Part shown: positions 9,403 through 20,093 of the stretch, one piece after another
How positions within the stretch are numbered: position 1 is the first letter of the stretch
Layout: each line of letters starts with the position of its first letter
Notes under the pieces: generated by a model
What the model was told of the DNA's origin: nothing
Databases searched by the model: none
Seen by the model: only the letters and a program-made list of their open reading frames with translations
Made by a program: the position numbers and the translations under genes
NCBI RefSeq assembly: GCF_000012485.1
Contig: NC_007512.1
Location: 1,427,001 to 1,491,000 of the forward strand
Length of the DNA: 64,000 nucleotides
DNA from: Pelodictyon luteolum DSM 273
Lineage (GTDB): Bacteria > Bacteroidota > Chlorobiia > Chlorobiales > Chlorobiaceae
Direction: 5' to 3'

Positions 9403-9867
9403 TCAGGCCGAAACGATCCGGCCCGAAACGTCATGCTTGACAAGCAGCACCGGAATGTCGCAACCGCGGAACACCGCTTCAGCAACGCTGCCCATCATCA
9501 GCCGCTTGAGACCTGTGCGGCCGTGGGAGCCCATGATGATGAGATCGGCACCCCACAGCGCGGCCTGCTCGGTGATGACACTGTCCGCCTCTCCCCTGAG
9601 CACCAGCACATCGGCCGCGAGTCCCTTCTTTTTCTCTCTCATGAGCAGGGACGAAAAGTGTTCGGGAAGCACATCTTCCTGACGGGCCCCGCCGATTTCC
9701 ACGCCGTAGCCGGCAGCAGTCTTTTCAGCGATGTTGCCGCCGTGCAGCACATGCAGGAACCGCACATGCGCTCCTACCCGGTGGGCGAAATCGACCGCGT
9801 AGCGCACTGCCGTATGCGACGCTTCGGAATAGTCCGTCGGACAGATGATTTTGGTAAGATGGATCAT
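9403..9867 (-). CDS. Universal stress protein, UspA family
   Basis: A single 154-residue Usp domain. The ATP-binding signature of the MJ0577-like subgroup is complete: MGSHGRTGLKRLMMGSVAEAV gives the G-2x-G-9x-G-S spacing, and an Asp sits in the first beta strand (IICPTDYSEAS). Such proteins bind ATP and respond to stress or energy state; the exact role is unknown. It lies 41 bases upstream of fumarase on the same strand and may be co-transcribed. A paralogue with the same signature is at 37589. Confidence 0.88.
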   Translation of the reverse strand: MIHLTKIICPTDYSEASHTAVRYAVDFAHRVGAHVRFLHVLHGGNIAEKTAAGYGVEIGGARQEDVLPEHFSSLLMREKKKGLAADVLVLRGEADSVITEQAALWGADLIIMGSHGRTGLKRLMMGSVAEAVFRGCDIPVLLVKHDVSGRIVSA

Positions 9868-10062
9868 AGTCAGAGAAATGGAACCAAGGGTTAACCGCCA
9901 GCAGCCGGAAAGGCCTCTCTGGCGCCGGGAGAAAATGGTATCTACAAAATTTCAATTTAAACTTTTTTTGGACTTAAGCTATCAGATTGTGACCGGTTCG
10001 GCCAAACCGCTGGATATCACAAATGCCCCTCCGGCCGGCGACTCCGTCCACCTCCATCAGGC

Positions 10063-10091
10063 TTGCCGGACACCCTGCACGCTCGTATATT
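10063..10091 (+). promoter_or_regulatory. Sigma-70-like promoter of the kinase fusion gene
   Basis: TTGCCG at 10063-10068 and TATATT at 10086-10091 are separated by 17 bases. The start codon chosen for the next gene is 64 bases beyond the -10. This supports 10156 rather than a start inside the promoter. Confidence 0.55.
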
Positions 10092-10155
10092 GATAAAATC
10101 AGAGAGTTCCGTTTCCTACAAACCTCCCCCTCCGGCCCCATCACGGGGAGCTGCC

Positions 10156-11706
10156 ATGAACCGTCTGCCGGAATCGCTTCTGGACCCCCAGGCATACCCG
10201 CACCCCACTGGTGAAATTGTATTGGTCGAGACCCATATTTCATGGGTATTTCTTGCGGGCGGCTATGCCTACAAGGTCAAAAAACCAGTTGATCTCGGGT
10301 TCCTCGACTTCTCAACCCTTGAAAAGCGCAGGCAATTCTGCCACGAGGAGCTGCGGCTGAACCGGAGGCTATGCCGGGGCATCTACCTTGATGTCGTACC
10401 GGTTGTCCAAAGAGACGGGCGGCTTCATATCGGGGGAGAGGGTGAGACGGCAGACTACGCCGTCAAAATGGTACGTTTCGACCGGACACAGGAGCTCGAC
10501 CGCCTGCTCCGGTCCGGCGGCCTGAAACAGGCACTGGTCGAGCAGCTTGCCTCAAAGATCGCAGCCTTTCACACATCCCTTGACCCGCTTCCCCCTTCGA
10601 CCCCGTACGGCACAGCCGATACGCTCATCAAGCCCATGCTCGAGAACTTCGGCCATCTGGAGCCGGCTGCAACCGATGCAGGCGAGGGCGCCCTCGTCGA
10701 GCGGCTGAGGAAGTGGACACTCGAACGCCACAACGAGCTCATGAGGGTATTCGCCGGGAGAAAAGCCGCAGGATGCATACGCAGGTGCCACGGCGACCTG
10801 CATTCGGGCAATATGGTGCTGGTGAACGAGGAGGTGGAGGTGTTCGACTGCATCGAGTTCAGCAATAGGCTCAGCTGCATCGACGTCGCCAGCGATGCCG
10901 GATTTCTTTTCATGGATCTCCTGCATGCAGAAAGGAGGGATCTGGCCTGGTGCTTCCTGAACCGGTGGATGATGGAAACCGGCGACTACGGCGCGATGCG
11001 GGTAGTACGTTTCTACACCATCTACAGGGCGCTGGTGCGGGCAAAGGTGACGGCGATACGCTACAGCCAGGAAACAGGCGAAGCGCGAAAGCTTGCCCTG
11101 CAGGAGCACCGTTCCTATATCGGCTTTGCCGGCCGGTGCATAGAGGAGAAACGCCCATACCTGCTCATCACAACGGGACTCTCCGGCAGCGGCAAAACGA
11201 CCCATGCCGCCGCACTCGCCACGACACTTGGCGCAGTGCATGTCCGGTCCGACATTGAGCGCAAGCGCCTTCGGGGCCTGAAACCGCTTGAGAGCAGCCG
11301 GGAGCTTTCGGAGTCCATCTACACCACACAAATGAGCCGGGCGACCTACAACCAGCTGCTAGAGGCGGCGGATGCTGCACTTTGCGGTGGCTACCCGGTC
11401 ATTGCCGATGCCGCGTTCCTCAGGAAGAGCGAGAGAAAAGAGTTCATTGATCTGGCCGGTTCACTCGGATGCCCCTGCAGGATCCTGGCGTATGAAGCCC
11501 CTGATGAGGTGCTCATGCAACGGGTGCGACTGCGGAGTGAACGGCACAGCGATGCCTCCGAAGCAGACGAAGCGGTCCTTCTGGAACAATATGCCAGACG
11601 TGAGGGGTTCAGCGGCAAAGAGGAGCCGCTGGTGCTGAGGATAGCAACAGCGGGAAAGGTGGACCCGGAGGCTGAAGGGAGGCGGGTTACGGCCTCCCTC
11701 CACTGA
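10156..11706 (+). CDS. Fused aminoglycoside-phosphotransferase-like and P-loop kinase protein
   Basis: Two kinase-like halves in 516 residues. The first, residues 1-330, has the APH/choline-kinase fold: GGYAYKVKKP for the nucleotide-binding lysine, CHGDLHSGN for the catalytic loop, and FDCIEFSNRL before the metal-binding Asp in IDVASDAG. The second, from about residue 340, is an AAA-type P-loop kinase with GLSGSGKTTHAAALA and downstream Arg-rich lid residues. Start 10156 has GGGGAG six bases upstream and lies after the promoter. The substrate is unknown and the resistance-enzyme name should not be taken as drug resistance. The stop is four bases from the stop of the convergent iron gene. Confidence 0.82.
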   Translation: MNRLPESLLDPQAYPHPTGEIVLVETHISWVFLAGGYAYKVKKPVDLGFLDFSTLEKRRQFCHEELRLNRRLCRGIYLDVVPVVQRDGRLHIGGEGETADYAVKMVRFDRTQELDRLLRSGGLKQALVEQLASKIAAFHTSLDPLPPSTPYGTADTLIKPMLENFGHLEPAATDAGEGALVERLRKWTLERHNELMRVFAGRKAAGCIRRCHGDLHSGNMVLVNEEVEVFDCIEFSNRLSCIDVASDAGFLFMDLLHAERRDLAWCFLNRWMMETGDYGAMRVVRFYTIYRALVRAKVTAIRYSQETGEARKLALQEHRSYIGFAGRCIEEKRPYLLITTGLSGSGKTTHAAALATTLGAVHVRSDIERKRLRGLKPLESSRELSESIYTTQMSRATYNQLLEAADAALCGGYPVIADAAFLRKSERKEFIDLAGSLGCPCRILAYEAPDEVLMQRVRLRSERHSDASEADEAVLLEQYARREGFSGKEEPLVLRIATAGKVDPEAEGRRVTASLH

Positions 11707-11710
11707 CCGG

Positions 11711-12586
11711 TCATACCTCTATGCCGAAAGCATAGCGGATGACATAGCCGGCAAGGAAACTCAAGGCGGCAACCGAGAAGCTCAGCCCGACCATTTCAAG
11801 GAACCGGGTCCTGAAGGGCACGTCGCGGGCAACGGAAATGTAGTAGTTGAAGAATCCGATGATGCAGACCGCTCCGAAAAACGACAGGCCGAGCGACACA
11901 TAGAGGTCGGCGATCAGGATGAAGGGCGCAACCAGCACGATGACGGTCAGAATATAGGCGATGCCGGTATAGATGGCTGCACGGAAAGGGTTGTTTCCGT
12001 TCGGTTCAGACTTGGTCGACAGATACTCCGAAGCCGCCATCGATAGCGCTGCGGCAAATCCCGTGATGGAGGCGGTAAGAGCCACAAGTCTTGTATCCTG
12101 CAGGGCAAGAGTCAGACCGGCAAGCACACCCATCAGTTCGACAAGCGCATCGTTCAGGCCGAGTACGATCGAGCCGGTGTACTGCAGGCGTTCCTCGTCA
12201 AGCAGCTTGAGCAGGGCCTCCTCATGCTCCTCTTCGTCGCGGAGAATGCCGTTGACTTCATGCAGCGAGGGCGGCAGGGCTCCGTAGGCATCGAGTGCGC
12301 CTTTTTCCCCCTTCTCCATCAGCCTGATGCCGAAGGTGAATCCGAAGAGCATGCTGACCAGTGAGTAGAACCAGATCCTGAAACGGCTGGGAGCCACGTC
12401 CCTGCGGCTATGGTTCTTCCAGATATTGTAGTGCCGCATCTCGTCATCGGCGATCTGGGCCAGCACCCGGCGGTTCTTCACCCCGCGGACCCTGGTGGCC
12501 AGATTGCGGTAGATATGGTACTCGGTGATCTCGTTCTTCTGGAATGCCTCGATCTCCCTTGTGTTCAGTTCCCTGTTGCGTTTCAC
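11711..12586 (-). CDS. Ferritin-like / VIT1 fusion membrane protein (iron transport or storage)
   Basis: Residues 1-130 form a rubrerythrin-like four-helix domain with iron-ligand Glu and His patterns ([29 protein letters not shown]). Residues 140-291 are a VIT1/CCC1-type membrane domain with about five helices and the conserved [16 protein letters not shown] and [13 protein letters not shown] motifs. This is the domain order of Er-VIT1 or membrane-bound ferritin A proteins, which export or handle Fe2+/Mn2+ and protect against peroxide and iron stress. It is a single gene, convergent with the kinase fusion and downstream of htpG on the same strand. Confidence 0.87.
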   Translation of the reverse strand: MKRNRELNTREIEAFQKNEITEYHIYRNLATRVRGVKNRRVLAQIADDEMRHYNIWKNHSRRDVAPSRFRIWFYSLVSMLFGFTFGIRLMEKGEKGALDAYGALPPSLHEVNGILRDEEEHEEALLKLLDEERLQYTGSIVLGLNDALVELMGVLAGLTLALQDTRLVALTASITGFAAALSMAASEYLSTKSEPNGNNPFRAAIYTGIAYILTVIVLVAPFILIADLYVSLGLSFFGAVCIIGFFNYYISVARDVPFRTRFLEMVGLSFSVAALSFLAGYVIRYAFGIEV

Positions 12587-12619
12587 AGTCCTGGTGTTTG
12601 TTATTGTTGGGGTATGCCG

Positions 12620-14497
12620 TTACCGCGAAAGCGTCGCTGCCTCGATCAACTCATTCATCCGCGAGACAAAGCCCGTGGTGGAATCCAGTCCGCCCTCAAG
12701 AAGCAGTGCCCCTTCGTACAGCTGGTGGATTGCGGTACGGATGAGGGGGTTATTGTCGTTGGCCATCATCATGCCCGACAGGTTCCTGATGATGGGATGC
12801 GAAGGGTTCACCTCGAGGATCTTCCTGCCGGCCGGCATCTCCTGCTGCATCATTTTCATCATCCGCTCCATCTGGCTGTCCATGGCGTCCTTGCCGCTGA
12901 CAAGCGTCACGGGAGAGCTGACGAGGCGGTGTGACTCGACAACGTCCTCGATGCCCTCGCCAAGGGTTTCCCGGAAGATCTTCAGCAGCGGAACAAGCAG
13001 ATTTTCAGCGATCGGCTCCGTCTTGTCCTTCGTTGCTTTGGAGAAGTCAATGTCCGCCTTTTCGATGGACTTGAGCTGTTTTTTGTCGTACTCGTGGATG
13101 GAGGGAATCACGAACACATCAACCGGATCACTGAGCAGCAGCACTTCGATCCCCTTGTCCTGGAAATACTCAAGGTTCGGGTTGGCAAGGAGCTGGGCCC
13201 TGCCTGCACCGGAATGGTAGTAGATCTCTTTCTGGTCCGGAGCCATGCGGGCGGCGTACTCTTTCAGGGTGACGTACTCCCCCTCCCCGGTCTTGGTGCT
13301 CTCGAAGCGCAGCAGCTCGATGAGTTTGTCGCGGTTGGTGAAATCAGTGTTCAGTCCGATTTTGACAATGGGGCCAAAAGCCTTGTAGAAGGTCCTGAAC
13401 TTCTCCGGCTGAGCGGTAGCGAGCTCCTCGAACCAGCCAAGGATCTTCCCGGTCAGGATCTGCCGGATTTTCGACATTACGGGGCTCGACTGCACGATTT
13501 CACGAGACACGTTCAGCGACAGGTCCTCGGTGTCGACCACGCCCGCGATGAAGCGGAGATACTCGGGAAGCAGATCACGGCACTCGTGCTGGATCATCAC
13601 CTTTTTCACATAGAGCTGCGGACCTTTGTTCTCGAGTTCGCCCTGGCGATAGAGCAGCTCCATCGGAGCCTCTTTCGGAAGAAACAGGATTGCCTTGAAG
13701 CTGACGGCCCCTTCCACCGACACGTGGAGGTAGTCGAGGGGTTCGTTGAAATCGTTGCTGATGAACTTGTAGAATTCGTTGACCTCCTCCTGCTTCAGCT
13801 CGCTCTTCGGACGCTGCCAGAGGGCGGTGATGCTGTTGAGCTGCTTCGTTTCGAGATAGATCGGGAAATCGACGAAGTTGGAGTACTTCTTGATGATGTG
13901 CTCGACCCGGTACTCTTCGGCAAACTCCTTGTGCTCGTCCTTGAGGGTGAAGGAGATCCGGGTGCCGGGCTCTTTTTTGTCGATCTTTTCGATGGTGTAG
14001 GTCCCCTGGCCTGACGAGCGCCACCGGAGGCCTTCAGACCCGGCCCGTGCGCTGCGGGTCTCGACCGTGACGTCGTCGGTCACCATGAACACCGAGTAGA
14101 ACCCGACGCCGAACTGGCCGATGAGGTTGCCGTCGAGCTCCTTTTTCTCCTGGCGGAGCGCCTGCATGAAGCCGAGGGTGCCGGACCTGGCCACGGTGCC
14201 GAGGTTGGCGATCAGTTCCTCCTCGGTCATGCCGATGCCGGTGTCTTCAATGGCGAACGCTGCCGTCTTGGCGTCAAGGGAGATCCTGATGGCCGCCTCT
14301 CCGGAGACTTTGGCCATGGTGTCGTCGGTAAGGGCGCTGAAGCGCGCCTTGCTGAGGGCATCGGAAGCATTGGAGACAAGCTCGCGGAGAAAGATTTCGG
14401 GATGGGTGTAGAGGGAATGGACGATGAGGTCGAGCAGCTGTTTCATTTCTGCCTTGTACTCGAACTCCTGCACTGCTGTATTCTGCTTGTTGCTCAT
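12620..14497 (-). CDS. htpG: Chaperone HtpG (Hsp90 family)
   Basis: 625 residues, normal length for bacterial Hsp90. The N-terminal GHKL ATPase has [32 protein letters not shown] and the lid motif [11 protein letters not shown]. The middle domain and the C-terminal dimerisation domain follow intact. I start it at MSNKQNTAV (14497) because the upstream in-frame Met at 14554 falls inside a good promoter and its extra 19 residues are not family-like. HtpG is an ATP-driven cytosolic chaperone. Confidence 0.95.
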   Translation of the reverse strand: MSNKQNTAVQEFEYKAEMKQLLDLIVHSLYTHPEIFLRELVSNASDALSKARFSALTDDTMAKVSGEAAIRISLDAKTAAFAIEDTGIGMTEEELIANLGTVARSGTLGFMQALRQEKKELDGNLIGQFGVGFYSVFMVTDDVTVETRSARAGSEGLRWRSSGQGTYTIEKIDKKEPGTRISFTLKDEHKEFAEEYRVEHIIKKYSNFVDFPIYLETKQLNSITALWQRPKSELKQEEVNEFYKFISNDFNEPLDYLHVSVEGAVSFKAILFLPKEAPMELLYRQGELENKGPQLYVKKVMIQHECRDLLPEYLRFIAGVVDTEDLSLNVSREIVQSSPVMSKIRQILTGKILGWFEELATAQPEKFRTFYKAFGPIVKIGLNTDFTNRDKLIELLRFESTKTGEGEYVTLKEYAARMAPDQKEIYYHSGAGRAQLLANPNLEYFQDKGIEVLLLSDPVDVFVIPSIHEYDKKQLKSIEKADIDFSKATKDKTEPIAENLLVPLLKIFRETLGEGIEDVVESHRLVSSPVTLVSGKDAMDSQMERMMKMMQQEMPAGRKILEVNPSHPIIRNLSGMMMANDNNPLIRTAIHQLYEGALLLEGGLDSTTGFVSRMNELIEAATLSR

Positions 14498-14531
14498 GAT
14501 GAAAGGTCGTTGATCTCGTTCGTAGAATAAT

Positions 14532-14559
14532 AGTATATGCCGCCGTCGGTACACGGCAA
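14532..14559 (-). promoter_or_regulatory. Promoter for htpG
   Basis: On the minus strand TTGCCG (14559-14554), a 16-base spacer and TATACT (14537-14532) lie about 35 bases before the htpG ATG. It looks like an ordinary sigma-70 promoter; I see no CIRCE-type inverted repeat near it. Confidence 0.55.
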
Positions 14560-14639
14560 GGCCGCTGCCCCACCCGGCGGGCGAAGGAGGAATTTAAGGG
14601 AGACGGGTAAATATAGCAAGCCTTCCCCCCCGGAAGCAC

Positions 14640-15509
<870 letters not shown>

Positions 15510-15556
15510 TGCTCTTTTGTGATAACGATGAAAAAATACTGGTCGGCCGACCCTGC

Positions 15557-16075
15557 CTAAAGGCTTCTCAGGCGAAGGAGCCATTCGGCGAAATCCCTGA
15601 ATGCCCCGTACCCTCCGTCCGCTGCGGCCCGGTAATGAACAAGGGGTTCGACAAACGATGTAGCGTCACCGGGACATGCCACGAGGCCCTCGGGCGCGAT
15701 AGCCTCCATGATCTCCACATCGTTGACATCGTCCCCGATGTAGGCCAGTTCGGACAGCTGCAGACCGGTTTCCATAAGGACAGCCTCAAGCATCGCCCGC
15801 TTGTCCTTGACGCCGAGGTACAGGCGGGTCATGCCGAGCTTTTCGGCACGCTTCCTGATGCTCGGGGACACTTCCCCCGTCATTACTGCGGTATCAATGC
15901 CGTGAAGACGCAGACGCTCAACCCCCATCCCGTCACGGATAGAGTAGCGCTTCATCACCTCCCCGGACTCGGAATAATAGACGCCGTTGTCGGTGAACAC
16001 ACCGTCATTGTCGGAAATAACGAGCCGAATCTGGGCAGCACGGGTCGCAAGCGTTGCAAAAGGCAGTGAAAGCAT
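15557..16075 (-). CDS. KdsC-like HAD phosphatase
   Basis: 172 residues with the cap-less C0 HAD fold of KdsC. The nucleophile motif is LVISDNDGVFTDNG (Asp-x-Asp), motif II is AVMTGE, the lysine is in LGVKDKRAML, and motif IV is YIGDDVNDVEIM. Relatives dephosphorylate KDO 8-phosphate or nonulosonate 9-phosphates. Here it is the first gene of a two-gene minus-strand unit with a NeuB-like synthase, so it probably removes the phosphate from that product; true KdsC activity on KDO-8-P is the main alternative. Confidence 0.82.
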   Translation of the reverse strand: MLSLPFATLATRAAQIRLVISDNDGVFTDNGVYYSESGEVMKRYSIRDGMGVERLRLHGIDTAVMTGEVSPSIRKRAEKLGMTRLYLGVKDKRAMLEAVLMETGLQLSELAYIGDDVNDVEIMEAIAPEGLVACPGDATSFVEPLVHYRAAADGGYGAFRDFAEWLLRLRSL

Positions 16076-16585
16076 AGGGATCAGCGTATCATGGATCTGC
16101 CCCCGGAAAGCCTCTTAGAGACTCCGTACCCCGGGGAGCAGGGGGACTGTTTCTGCCGCAGAATATATGAACATTTTGGTCATTTTCCGGCATGCGCATT
16201 AAAAGCGAACCAGGGCGGCAAAAAGCTGTCAACAAGTTATCAACATTCCATACACATCAGGAAGCAGTGTTGTCAACAGCACACCACGAATTACGCCAGA
16301 AGGGTAAAAGAACATAAAAACCCCCATAAAGCACTACATAAAGACAACTTAGAAATGTATACCCCCTTAACATCCTACCGCCATGACCTGATAAAAGAGT
16401 TTCAGATACGCCCTTCATGAAAGTTGTCAACACCGGAAGCGCCGTTCATGGGCAAGCTGCTAAAGGCCCCGGGGCACTTTCACGCCACAGAGTACGCCAC
16501 GGGGGATGCCGTGCCGTAATAATGATCCCGGACCCCCATGCCGCATCGTCCATCCGCCCCCGGTTCTGCATCAAGGGGAGCTCAG
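16076..16585. other. Long intergenic region with a cluster of DnaA-box-like nonamers
   Basis: About 510 bases without a convincing gene. Four same-strand nonamers of the form YTRTCAACA occur at 16226-16234, 16237-16245 (TTATCAACA), 16270-16278 and 16424-16432 (TTGTCAACA). Each is one to three mismatches from the classical DnaA boxes TTATCCACA or TTGTCCACA. The central part (about 16280-16400) is AT-richer than its surroundings. I see no tRNA or other known RNA. An open frame at 16091-16420 has atypical composition and no start signal. Confidence 0.4.
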
Positions 16586-17464
16586 CTATTCGGCCAACAG
16601 CACTCTTCTGCAGGCCTGCAGCTCTTTTTTCCGTTTACTTGAAGCGACAGGATAGCTGAGATCCAGCCCCTTGAAGAGATCAAGCAGTATGGAGGAAACA
16701 ATCAGCCGGGCGTTGCGCTTGTCATCGGCCGGAACCATGTACCAGGGGGCATCGGCACTGCTTGTCGCCGACAGGCAGGCGGCATACGCTGCCATGTATT
16801 CATCCCAGTATCGGCGTTCCTCGATGTCGTTCATGCTGAACTTCCAGTTCTTGGCCGGCTTGTCAATCCGTTTCAGGAACCGACGCCGCTGCTCCTCTTT
16901 TGAAAGGTGGAGAAAAAACTTCACGATCCGGGTACCATTGGCGTGAAGATGGCGTTCCATGTCGTTGATCGAGCGGAAGCGGGCTTCCCATACATCCTCC
17001 TTCCGGGGGTGACCGTTGGCGATTCCTTCGCTCTCAAGGATTTCGGGGTGAACGCGGACTATCAGCACCTCTTCATAGTAAGACCGGTTGAAGATGCCGA
17101 TACGGCCCCGGGAGGGAAGGGCGCAGGTGGTGCGCCATAGAAAGTCATGGGCGTGCTCCTCCATCGAGGGATGCTGGAAACTGTGGACCTCGCATCCCTG
17201 GGGATTGACACCGGTCATGACGTGACGGATGCAACTGTCCTTTCCTGCCGCATCCATGGCCTGGAATACCAATAGTACCGCATAGCGGTTGTCGGCATAG
17301 TGTACCTCCTGCAGCTCACTGAGCGACGTCACATGGGCTGAGAGCAGCTCCCGATAGTGCTTTCCTGATGAGTACAGCGGTTCGACAAGGGTCGGACGGG
17401 AGGAGAGGTCGAGCGTTTCGCCGGGTGCGGCACAAAATACTGAGGTATCAAGCAAACTGTCCAT
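16586..17464 (-). CDS. ppk2: Polyphosphate kinase 2 family protein
   Basis: 292 residues from MDSLLDT at 17464. The single PPK2 domain has the Walker A-like [17 protein letters not shown], the Walker B region [21 protein letters not shown] and the lid [24 protein letters not shown]. These enzymes use inorganic polyphosphate to phosphorylate nucleotides (ADP, AMP or GDP). Class I, II or III cannot be assigned by eye; the single domain fits class I or III. The next gene upstream on the strand is inorganic pyrophosphatase, so both act in phosphate energy balance, but a hairpin lies between them. Confidence 0.92.
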   Translation of the reverse strand: MDSLLDTSVFCAAPGETLDLSSRPTLVEPLYSSGKHYRELLSAHVTSLSELQEVHYADNRYAVLLVFQAMDAAGKDSCIRHVMTGVNPQGCEVHSFQHPSMEEHAHDFLWRTTCALPSRGRIGIFNRSYYEEVLIVRVHPEILESEGIANGHPRKEDVWEARFRSINDMERHLHANGTRIVKFFLHLSKEEQRRRFLKRIDKPAKNWKFSMNDIEERRYWDEYMAAYAACLSATSSADAPWYMVPADDKRNARLIVSSILLDLFKGLDLSYPVASSKRKKELQACRRVLLAE

Positions 17465-17570
17465 GGCCGTGTCTCCTGGATTGACTGCAAGGTGAGATTG
17501 CAATGCGCTGTATAGGTATAATATAGTACAGCGCACTCCAACACCCTGCGATTAAGCGGCTGGAAACAGA

Positions 17571-17604
17571 AAGCGGCAGGAAGACCGGAGTCCGCCTGCC
17601 GCTT
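17571..17604 (-). terminator. Hairpin downstream of pyrophosphatase gene
   Basis: AAGCGGCAGG and CCTGCCGCTT form a perfect 10-base-pair stem with a 14-base loop, 26 bases past the ppa stop on the minus strand. Reading on, a moderately T-rich stretch follows, so it is a probable intrinsic terminator. Confidence 0.6.
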
Positions 17605-17629
17605 CAAGCATAGAATGAAGCCCCGGGCC

Positions 17630-18187
17630 TCAGACTTTGGGTGCATAGACCTTGTCGTAGTTTGCAATGGCATGCACAACACTCTGGCGCGCGATCTCGG
17701 CATTCTGGAACTGTTCGACAAGCACCGTCTTTTTCTCGAGTGATTTGTACTCTTCGAAAAAGTGCTGGAGCTCCGAATTGAAGTGTGGTGAAAGCTGGTC
17801 GATGTCGAAGATGTTGCTGAGGCTCATGTCATCTTCAGCAACGGCTATGATCTTGTCGTCACCCTCGCCGTGGTCGATCATGCGCATCACGCCGATCACC
17901 CGTGCACGCACCATGCACATCGGCACGATCTGGCACTGAGAAATCACCACGATGTCAAGCGGGTCATGATCATCGCCGAGCGTCTTGGGGATGAAGCCGT
18001 AGTTGGCGGGATAGAACACGGAGGAAAACAGCACCCTGTCGAGCCTCAGCATGCCGGTTTTCTTGTCGAGCTCGTACTTGGTTTTGCTGCCCTGTGAGAT
18101 TTCGATGATTGCGTTGACAATCTTAGGACTGTCCTCACCGATCTCGACGTGATGCCAGGGATTGAAATTCATGGGCGTATGAATCAT
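17630..18187 (-). CDS. ppa: Inorganic pyrophosphatase, soluble family I
   Basis: About 180 residues with the family I signature [12 protein letters not shown] (three metal-binding Asp) and [20 protein letters not shown] and the C-terminal KVYAPKV. It hydrolyses pyrophosphate in the cytosol and pulls biosynthesis forward. Two starts are possible, 18187 (MIHTP) or 18172 (MNFNPWHHV); the GGAGG upstream is nearer the first, while family similarity begins at the second. Confidence 0.94.
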   Translation of the reverse strand: MIHTPMNFNPWHHVEIGEDSPKIVNAIIEISQGSKTKYELDKKTGMLRLDRVLFSSVFYPANYGFIPKTLGDDHDPLDIVVISQCQIVPMCMVRARVIGVMRMIDHGEGDDKIIAVAEDDMSLSNIFDIDQLSPHFNSELQHFFEEYKSLEKKTVLVEQFQNAEIARQSVVHAIANYDKVYAPKV

Positions 18188-18308
18188 TTAAAGTATTGAA
18201 AGCCTCCAACAGAAAATGCTGAGCCAGTATAGCATTTTTTTTCAAACCGCCATAGGACCCCGGCGATCTCAATGAGGAATAGTCCCCAGGGCATGAGCGA
18301 ATCGCACG

Positions 18309-19877
18309 TCATTTAGCATTGCCGTCAACATGGACACGGAACTGCGGTGCCTCTACGCCCGTCTCCTGGTGCCCCGGGGGAAGTGTTGAGGCGTTGCCGT
18401 CCCTGAGGGACGCATAATGCGGCGAAAGGATCTCTATGCCCGCTTCTGCGCAGCAGTCCTGGATATTCTGGTAGAGCATGGAGTATGTAAGGGCCATCTG
18501 CAGGGGGCAATCGGTATAGGCGTTGATCTCATAGCGGACATAGTAATCGTCCAGGCCGGTCTGCAGGACGAAAGGCTTCGGATCCTGAAGGATGCCCTCT
18601 GTCCTGCCTGCCGCATTTATGAGGGTCTCGTGCACCAGCCGCCAGGAGATGTCATAGCCGAGGGTGATGGTAGCATGCAGGATAAGCCTGCCCGCATGCG
18701 ACACGCCGCTGTAGTTGATAATGTGGCTTCCCATCACCATGCCATTGGGTATGGTGATCTCCTCGTTCTTGATGGTCAGGATGCGGGTGACGAGCAGCCC
18801 CTTTTCGATGACGTCACCGACGGTGTCGGATATTTTCACCCGGTCCCCCACCCTGAATGCGCCCGTGTAGGTCATCACGACACCGGAGACGACATTGGCC
18901 ACGACAGAGGTTGAACCCAGCGAGAAGAGCAGACCAATGAAGACCGAAATGCCTTGGAACGCGGGTGAAGACGAACCCGGCAGGTACGGGAAAGAGAGTA
19001 CCAGCGCGAGTGCTATCACCAGAAAACGGACCAGCTGATAGGTAGGCGTGGACCACTCCGCCTTGAATCCGCTGAGGGTGATCGTGCCTTTTTCAACTTC
19101 GCCGAAGAGGAACCCGATCAGCTTCAGTCCGTACCGGGTGGAGAGGATCACCAGCATGAGAATGAAGAGGCTCGGGATGTAGCCCAAAAATCCGCTCCAG
19201 GCATGCTCGATGCTGAGGAAAAGGGAGCCGAGGGCACTCTGCACCGTTCCGCGGGTCCCGGGAAAAATGCTGAACAGGCCGGTCAGGTAGACAAACGCAA
19301 GCAGTGCATTGAGGGTATAGCGGGCATAACGGCTGAGGCCAAGAAGAAAGCCGGTGAGCTGGGAGGCCGTGAATACCTGCACCTTCTGGATGGAAAAACC
19401 CTTCAGCCTGCGGTCCTTTTCCCGACGGATGCGCACTTCAAGCGCCTGGAAGCCGGTTTTGAGCCAAGCCGATATCCGAAGCAGCAGCAACGTCTCAAAT
19501 GCAATGAGAGCAACATTTACGAACAGCTCGACAGCAGGCATCTGCAACAAGCCCCTGAGAGCGAACCATCCTTCACCAATACTGCGCGCGATGACGGGAT
19601 GACCTGCAAGAATCTGCAGACCGGCGGCACAAGCAGCGAGTATGAGTGCCAGTCGGGCGGCATAGGTAACGCCGCGGGTGAGGGCCGATGGATCATTGAG
19701 CTTCAGTCGGCCGACAGCCAGCCTGATGAGGGGGACCCGCTTAAGGAGGCCGGCCGCAAATCCTGCGATACGGCCGGCAAACAAAAAGCCGAAGAGGACG
19801 ACAGCAAGAGCTGCGGCAAGGGTTGCCCAGAGGGAATCAAAAGTGACAGAAGAAAAATCCATGCGCTCCATCTGCAA
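18309..19877 (-). CDS. MscS-family mechanosensitive ion channel
   Basis: 522 residues with about seven hydrophobic segments. The last is the Gly/Ala-rich pore helix region (FIGLLFSLGSTSVVANVVSG) followed by the MscS beta domain (VGDRVKISDTVGDVIEKGLL, then ITIPNGMVMGSHIINYS) and the alpha/beta C-terminal domain. It should open under membrane tension to release solutes. The N-terminus has extra membrane helices beyond E. coli MscS, as in larger family members. It stands alone; the divergent prfC gene begins 216 bases away. ATG codons at 19877, 19871 and 19862 all fit. Confidence 0.92.
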   Translation of the reverse strand: MQMERMDFSSVTFDSLWATLAAALAVVLFGFLFAGRIAGFAAGLLKRVPLIRLAVGRLKLNDPSALTRGVTYAARLALILAACAAGLQILAGHPVIARSIGEGWFALRGLLQMPAVELFVNVALIAFETLLLLRISAWLKTGFQALEVRIRREKDRRLKGFSIQKVQVFTASQLTGFLLGLSRYARYTLNALLAFVYLTGLFSIFPGTRGTVQSALGSLFLSIEHAWSGFLGYIPSLFILMLVILSTRYGLKLIGFLFGEVEKGTITLSGFKAEWSTPTYQLVRFLVIALALVLSFPYLPGSSSPAFQGISVFIGLLFSLGSTSVVANVVSGVVMTYTGAFRVGDRVKISDTVGDVIEKGLLVTRILTIKNEEITIPNGMVMGSHIINYSGVSHAGRLILHATITLGYDISWRLVHETLINAAGRTEGILQDPKPFVLQTGLDDYYVRYEINAYTDCPLQMALTYSMLYQNIQDCCAEAGIEILSPHYASLRDGNASTLPPGHQETGVEAPQFRVHVDGNAK

Positions 19878-20093
19878 ACGGCCAGTGGGTTATGGGGACT
19901 AGTGAGGTTTAGGGAAAGATACATCAGCAACGACTGGAATACACTCCTTTTTATGCTGCCAACAGCCGGGCGGGACCCGGCGCTACGCCGGAGCCGTCCG
20001 GCGGGATGAAATTCTTTTTTTGGACGCCGTCTTCGTATCTTCCCCCCCTGTCGCCCGGCACAACCGACACACGAAGAAACGCACCGAACACCA

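Noticed and set aside
9868-10155. Riboswitch or RNA element upstream of the kinase fusion
   Set aside because: Apart from a promoter and an AT-rich patch I could not draw a conserved structure.
16091-16420. 109-codon plus-strand frame in the 510-base gap
   Set aside because: No ribosome site, odd composition and no protein-like pattern; the DnaA-box-like nonamers fall in it.
16076-16585. Chromosomal replication origin
   Set aside because: The nonamers are imperfect and no dnaA, dnaN or other origin gene is nearby; left as a finding, not annotated as an origin.
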